NCBI GenBank assembly: GCA_031276415.1
Contig: JAISNF010000190.1
Coordinates: forward strand, 1 to 8,653
DNA: 8,653 bases
Direction: 5' to 3'
DNA from: Planctomycetaceae bacterium
GTDB lineage: Bacteria; Planctomycetota; Planctomycetia; Pirellulales; Thermoguttaceae
In this document: one piece after another, positions 6,125-8,653 of the stretch
Numbering within the stretch: the first letter of the stretch is position 1
Layout of the letters: each line of letters opens with the position of its first letter
The notes under the pieces: model-generated
Database searches by the model: none
The model's input: the letters and a program-made list of their open reading frames with translations, nothing else
What the model was told of the DNA's origin: nothing
Made by a program: the position numbers and the translations under genes

Positions 6125-7140
6125 CGAAACAAAATGAGAAACAATACGGAATTTTTGTTGTTGCGAAATTTTTATTGTTCGTAACAATTTTATTATTTAT
6201 TTTTGAAACAAAAGCATTAAAAGCGGAAACATTGGAACCTTATGCGCTTGTAACGGTTTCTGTTGCCAACATGCGGTGTCAACCTGCCTATTCCGCAGAA
6301 ATGGCGACGCAATGTCTTCTTGGTTCTCCGCTTCGTGTGATTGGCGAAAAAAAAGGATGGTATCGGGTACTCACAACGGATGATTATGATTGTTGGGTGC
6401 ACAGAGGAAGTCTGACGCTTTTATCGCGCAACGATTTTAATGAATGGATTAAATCACCGAAAATTATTTATCTTCAGGACAACGGTTTTGTATTATCGCA
6501 ACCGGAACCGAATGCTTCAAGAGTTTCCGATTTAGTATCGGGATGTGTGTTTCAAAATAAAGAAACCGTCGGAAATTTTGTTGCGGTTTATTTTCCTGAC
6601 GGACGGAGCGGTTATGTTCTTAAAACGGGTTGTCGTGATTTTGAAGAATGGAAACAAAATGTACAATTAAGCGGGAAAAATCTTATTGACAAATCCCTTG
6701 ATTTGATGGGAGTTCCTTATCTTTGGGGCGGAACTTCATCGAAAATGCTTGATTGCAGCGGCATGACGAAACTATGTTTTTTTCTTAACGGAGTGATTAT
6801 TCCCCGTAACGCTTCAAGTCAGGCGGAAGTTGGGGAACAGATTGATATAACAAAAAATTTTTCTAATCTGCAACAAGGCGATCTGCTTTTTTTCGGAACT
6901 CCGGCAACAACTAAAAAACAGGCTCATATTTCTCATGTCGGTTTGTATATGGGAAACGGTTTGGTTATTCACGCAGCGGGGCGTGTTCATATCAACAGTT
7001 TGGAATCCGATAGTAAACTTTATGATCAGTCATTGGCAAACCGATTAATCACGGTCAAACGTTTGACAACAAAAATTGGAAAACGAGGAATTATTCCCGT
7101 CAACATTCATCCGCTTTATTGTTTACAAGACAATGAATAA
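6106..7140 (+). CDS. Exported SH3b-NlpC/P60 endopeptidase, YkfC type (gamma-D-glutamyl-L-diamino acid endopeptidase)
   Basis: 344 residues. Residues 1-40 are a Sec signal peptide (basic start, hydrophobic 16-33, cleavage after Ala40 in ALKA). Two SH3b-like regions follow: about 46-106 (VANMRCQP to DYDCWVHRGSL) and about 120-175 (VLSQPEPNASRV to GRSGYVL). The NlpC/P60 domain spans about 190-320, with Cys217 (LDCSGM), His277 (ISHVGLYMG) and His289 (VIHAAGRVHI). YLWGGTSSKMLDCSG and PRNASSQ are typical of YkfC, which cuts between D-Glu and the diamino acid of murein peptides with a free N-terminal L-Ala. Tyr205, 12 residues before the Cys, matches the spacing of a substrate-contacting Tyr in Bacillus YkfC (from memory). 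Epimerase next to NlpC/P60 repeats the ykfB-ykfC pairing of Bacillus. It lies 25 nt after the epimerase gene. Start is 6106 or 6118 (see duplication). Confidence 0.92.
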   Translation: MKNPMKTKQNEKQYGIFVVAKFLLFVTILLFIFETKALKAETLEPYALVTVSVANMRCQPAYSAEMATQCLLGSPLRVIGEKKGWYRVLTTDDYDCWVHRGSLTLLSRNDFNEWIKSPKIIYLQDNGFVLSQPEPNASRVSDLVSGCVFQNKETVGNFVAVYFPDGRSGYVLKTGCRDFEEWKQNVQLSGKNLIDKSLDLMGVPYLWGGTSSKMLDCSGMTKLCFFLNGVIIPRNASSQAEVGEQIDITKNFSNLQQGDLLFFGTPATTKKQAHISHVGLYMGNGLVIHAAGRVHINSLESDSKLYDQSLANRLITVKRLTTKIGKRGIIPVNIHPLYCLQDNE

Positions 7141-7150
7141 ATTTTATAAT
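7122..7150 (+). promoter_or_regulatory. Near-consensus sigma70-type promoter for the oxidoreductase gene
   Basis: TTTACA (7122-7127) and TATAAT (7145-7150) are separated by exactly 17 nt and match the sigma70 consensus at 11 of 12 positions. The -35 box lies inside the last codons of the NlpC/P60 gene. Transcription would start near 7157, giving a leader of about 123 nt before the ATG at 7280. A weaker pair, TTGTTT (7161-7166) and TACAAT (7184-7189), also with 17-nt spacing, lies just downstream and may be a second start. This marks the oxidoreductase as a separate transcription unit, though read-through from the operon is also possible. Confidence 0.55.
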
Positions 7151-7163
7151 GACAAAAATATTG

Positions 7164-7192
7164 TTTATTGGTAGTATTGCCATTACAATAAA
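7164..7192 (+). other. Weak stem-loop after the NlpC/P60 gene
   Basis: TTTATTG (7164-7170) pairs with CAATAAA (7186-7192) around a 15-nt loop. The stem is short and AT-rich and no T-run follows, so it is not a convincing intrinsic terminator. It overlaps the weaker downstream promoter pair. Confidence 0.25.
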
Positions 7193-7201
7193 GTCCATCT
7201 T

Positions 7202-7237
7202 CTGTATCAGAAATAAGCAGAAATAAGGATGATACAG
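7202..7237 (+). promoter_or_regulatory. 8-bp inverted repeat enclosing a 10-bp tandem repeat, candidate operator or leader hairpin
   Basis: CTGTATCA (7202-7209) and TGATACAG (7230-7237) are perfect inverted copies. Between and partly overlapping them is an exact tandem repeat of CAGAAATAAG (7208-7217, 7218-7227). The arrangement lies in the presumed 5' leader of the oxidoreductase gene, 42 nt before its ATG. It could bind a dimeric regulator or fold as a hairpin with a 20-nt loop. No known riboswitch or regulator site is recognised. Confidence 0.4.
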
Positions 7238-7266
7238 TCAATGTAACATTTAACAACCAATTTAAC

Positions 7267-7271
7267 AAGGA
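7267..7271 (+). promoter_or_regulatory. Shine-Dalgarno site that sets the oxidoreductase start
   Basis: AAGGA lies 8 nt before ATG 7280, an ideal distance. The in-frame GTG at 7274 is only 2 nt away from it and is an unlikely start. This is the only clear Shine-Dalgarno site among the six genes. Confidence 0.7.
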
Positions 7272-7279
7272 ACGTGAAC

Positions 7280-8629
7280 ATGAAAACACAATCTGAAAAA
7301 TTAACAAAACATGACCGGCGTGAATTTCTCAAACAATCGGGAATTTTGGCAGCCGGAACATTGTTGGGAACAGCAACCGTTACAACACCGCGAGTTCACG
7401 CCGCAGAAGACAATACGGTAAATATTGCCTTAGTTGGTTGCGGCGGACGCGGCGGCGGGGCAATAATGCAGGCTCTTTCGACCAACGGACCCAAAAAACT
7501 CGTTGCGCTGGCGGATGTTTTTGAACATAAAATTCAGGGAGTTTTCAAAGGTGTTTCCGAACGTTTTGCGGCGGAGGTTGAGGTTCCGAAGGAGCGGCAA
7601 TTTGTCGGACTGGACGCTTATCGTTACGCAGTGGATGCGGTTGGACCCGGCGGTGTTGTTCTTTTGGCAACCGCTCCGGCGTTTCGTCCGTTGCATGTTG
7701 AATATGCGGTTGAAAAAGGTGTTCATGTTTTCATGGAAAAATCATTCGGAGTGGATGCTCCCGGTGTGCGGCGGCTTCTCAAAGCCGGTGAATTGGCAAA
7801 AGCCAAAAATCTCAAAATTGTCGGCGGACTAATGAGCCGGCATAGCATTCCGTTACAACAAGCAATCGAACAACTTCACGCCGGCGCAATTGGTGAACGC
7901 ATAACCTGTTGGGCATACCGCGAACACGGTTCCATCGGATTCGGCAAACGTCAGGAAGGGGAAACGCTTGTCGCCCATCAAATCCGTAATTACAGTAATT
8001 TCACGTGGTTAAACGGTTCATTTTTGCTCGACTGGCTGATTCATAATCTTGATGTTTGTTGTTGGGCAAAGGGAATGTATCCTGTTTCCGCACAAGGTCA
8101 GGGGGGGCGGCAAACACGGAAAGAAAAAGATCAACTCTTTGATCATTATGCCGTCGAATACACTTTTCCTGACGGAACGCGGTTGTTTGCTCAAGGCAGG
8201 CATCAACAAGGGACATGGAATTGTTTCCAATCGACAATTCACGGAGCAACAGGTTGCGCAATTATTGGCGAAGGTGTTTCAAAACCGCGAATTTATAAAG
8301 GGTTCAATCCTGTACCGGAAAATATGATTTGGGAATATACAGGTCAACCGCGCCGTGATCAGTATCAGGTAGAACATGACGTGTTGTTTGATTGCATCCG
8401 TAACGACAAACCGATTAACGAAACAGAACGATGTTGTAAAACGACAATGGTTGGAATTATTGGTCGTATGGCGGTGGAGTCGGGACAAATGGTTACATGG
8501 GACGAAGCCATGAACTCCAACATCGAACTGGCTCCCAATCTCGATCAATTAAAATTAGATGATAACGCCCCTGTTTTACCGGATCAAAACGGCGATTACC
8601 CAATCGCCATGCCGGGAAAAATAAGTTGA
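7280..8629 (+). CDS. Tat-exported Gfo/Idh/MocA-family NAD(P)-dependent oxidoreductase
   Basis: 449 residues from ATG 7280. Residues 1-41 are a classic Tat signal (DRREFLK with Arg13-Arg14, hydrophobic 20-35, cleavage after VHA). A Rossmann fold follows, with the dinucleotide loop VGCGGRGGG (52-60). Glu153-Lys154-Ser155 stands in for the family's EKP motif and supplies the usual active-site Lys. DWLIHNLDVCCW (251-262) carries the His255/Asp258 pattern typical of the C-terminal domain. The family oxidises or reduces sugars, inositols and their derivatives, and some members are NAD-dependent glycosidases. Tat export suits a protein that folds around its cofactor before crossing the membrane. Planctomycetes carry many such paralogues, so this gene may be unrelated to the murein genes before it. 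It has its own promoter and ribosome site. Substrate unknown. Confidence 0.93.
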   Translation: MKTQSEKLTKHDRREFLKQSGILAAGTLLGTATVTTPRVHAAEDNTVNIALVGCGGRGGGAIMQALSTNGPKKLVALADVFEHKIQGVFKGVSERFAAEVEVPKERQFVGLDAYRYAVDAVGPGGVVLLATAPAFRPLHVEYAVEKGVHVFMEKSFGVDAPGVRRLLKAGELAKAKNLKIVGGLMSRHSIPLQQAIEQLHAGAIGERITCWAYREHGSIGFGKRQEGETLVAHQIRNYSNFTWLNGSFLLDWLIHNLDVCCWAKGMYPVSAQGQGGRQTRKEKDQLFDHYAVEYTFPDGTRLFAQGRHQQGTWNCFQSTIHGATGCAIIGEGVSKPRIYKGFNPVPENMIWEYTGQPRRDQYQVEHDVLFDCIRNDKPINETERCCKTTMVGIIGRMAVESGQMVTWDEAMNSNIELAPNLDQLKLDDNAPVLPDQNGDYPIAMPGKIS

Positions 8630-8653
8630 TCAGAAAAAAACATCCGCAGATTT

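Noticed and set aside
6347..6354. Run of eight A in the NlpC/P60 gene as a frameshift or slippage site
   Set aside because: The reading frame continues correctly into the second SH3b and catalytic domains, and such A-runs are ordinary in this AT-rich sequence.
7164..7192. Intrinsic terminator after the NlpC/P60 gene
   Set aside because: The stem is only 7 AT-rich pairs with a 15-nt loop and no T-run follows. Kept only as a weak stem-loop.
7274..7279. GTG at 7274 as start of the oxidoreductase
   Set aside because: The AAGGA site ends only 2 nt before it but sits at an ideal 8 nt from ATG 7280.
8101..8107. Run of seven G as a possible phase-variation tract
   Set aside because: It encodes part of Gln-Gly-Gly-Arg in an intact gene, is short and single, and the frame is open on both sides.

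Overview
The window reads as one stretch of a moderately AT-rich bacterial chromosome, with six protein genes all on the + strand and no RNA genes, mobile elements or CRISPR array. Three features point to a planctomycete, possibly gut-associated given the AT-rich composition: a Tat-exported Gfo/Idh/MocA oxidoreductase, a second Tat-exported enzyme, and start codons mostly without Shine-Dalgarno sites. This is inference; Lentisphaerota, Verrucomicrobiota or a Bacteroidota relative cannot be excluded.

Layout. Positions 1-264 are a non-coding leader with short repeats, an extended -10 element and a small palindrome. A probable operon follows: an MFS transporter (265-1518), a double-length MurQ/GKRP-type SIS protein (1533-3347), a secreted transglutaminase-like cysteine protein (3433-4932), a Tat-signal L-Ala-D/L-Glu-type dipeptide epimerase (4929-6080, ATGA overlap with the gene before) and a secreted SH3b-NlpC/P60 endopeptidase of the YkfC type (6106-7140). 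A near-consensus promoter then overlaps the end of the NlpC/P60 gene. It should drive a separate transcript with a leader of about 120 nt and a Tat-exported Gfo/Idh/MocA oxidoreductase (7280-8629).

How the genes fit together. The first five genes look like a peptidoglycan-fragment salvage locus. The NlpC/P60 enzyme would cut murein peptides after L-Ala-gamma-D-Glu. The epimerase would convert L-Ala-D-Glu to L-Ala-L-Glu. The MurQ-like protein would handle MurNAc-6-phosphate (lactyl ether cleavage) or sense a sugar phosphate. The MFS protein could import the sugar or peptide, and the transglutaminase-like protein may be another peptide-cutting enzyme. All three peptide-related enzymes carry export signals, so peptide dismantling would happen outside the cytoplasm, unlike the cytoplasmic Bacillus/E. 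coli scheme. No MurNAc kinase, PTS or glycosidase is seen in the window.

The most interesting points are the double-SIS protein, whose two MurQ catalytic glutamates appear to lie in different halves of one chain, and the Tat-exported epimerase. Functions rest on motifs read by eye and on alignments to remembered family sequences; nothing was searched.
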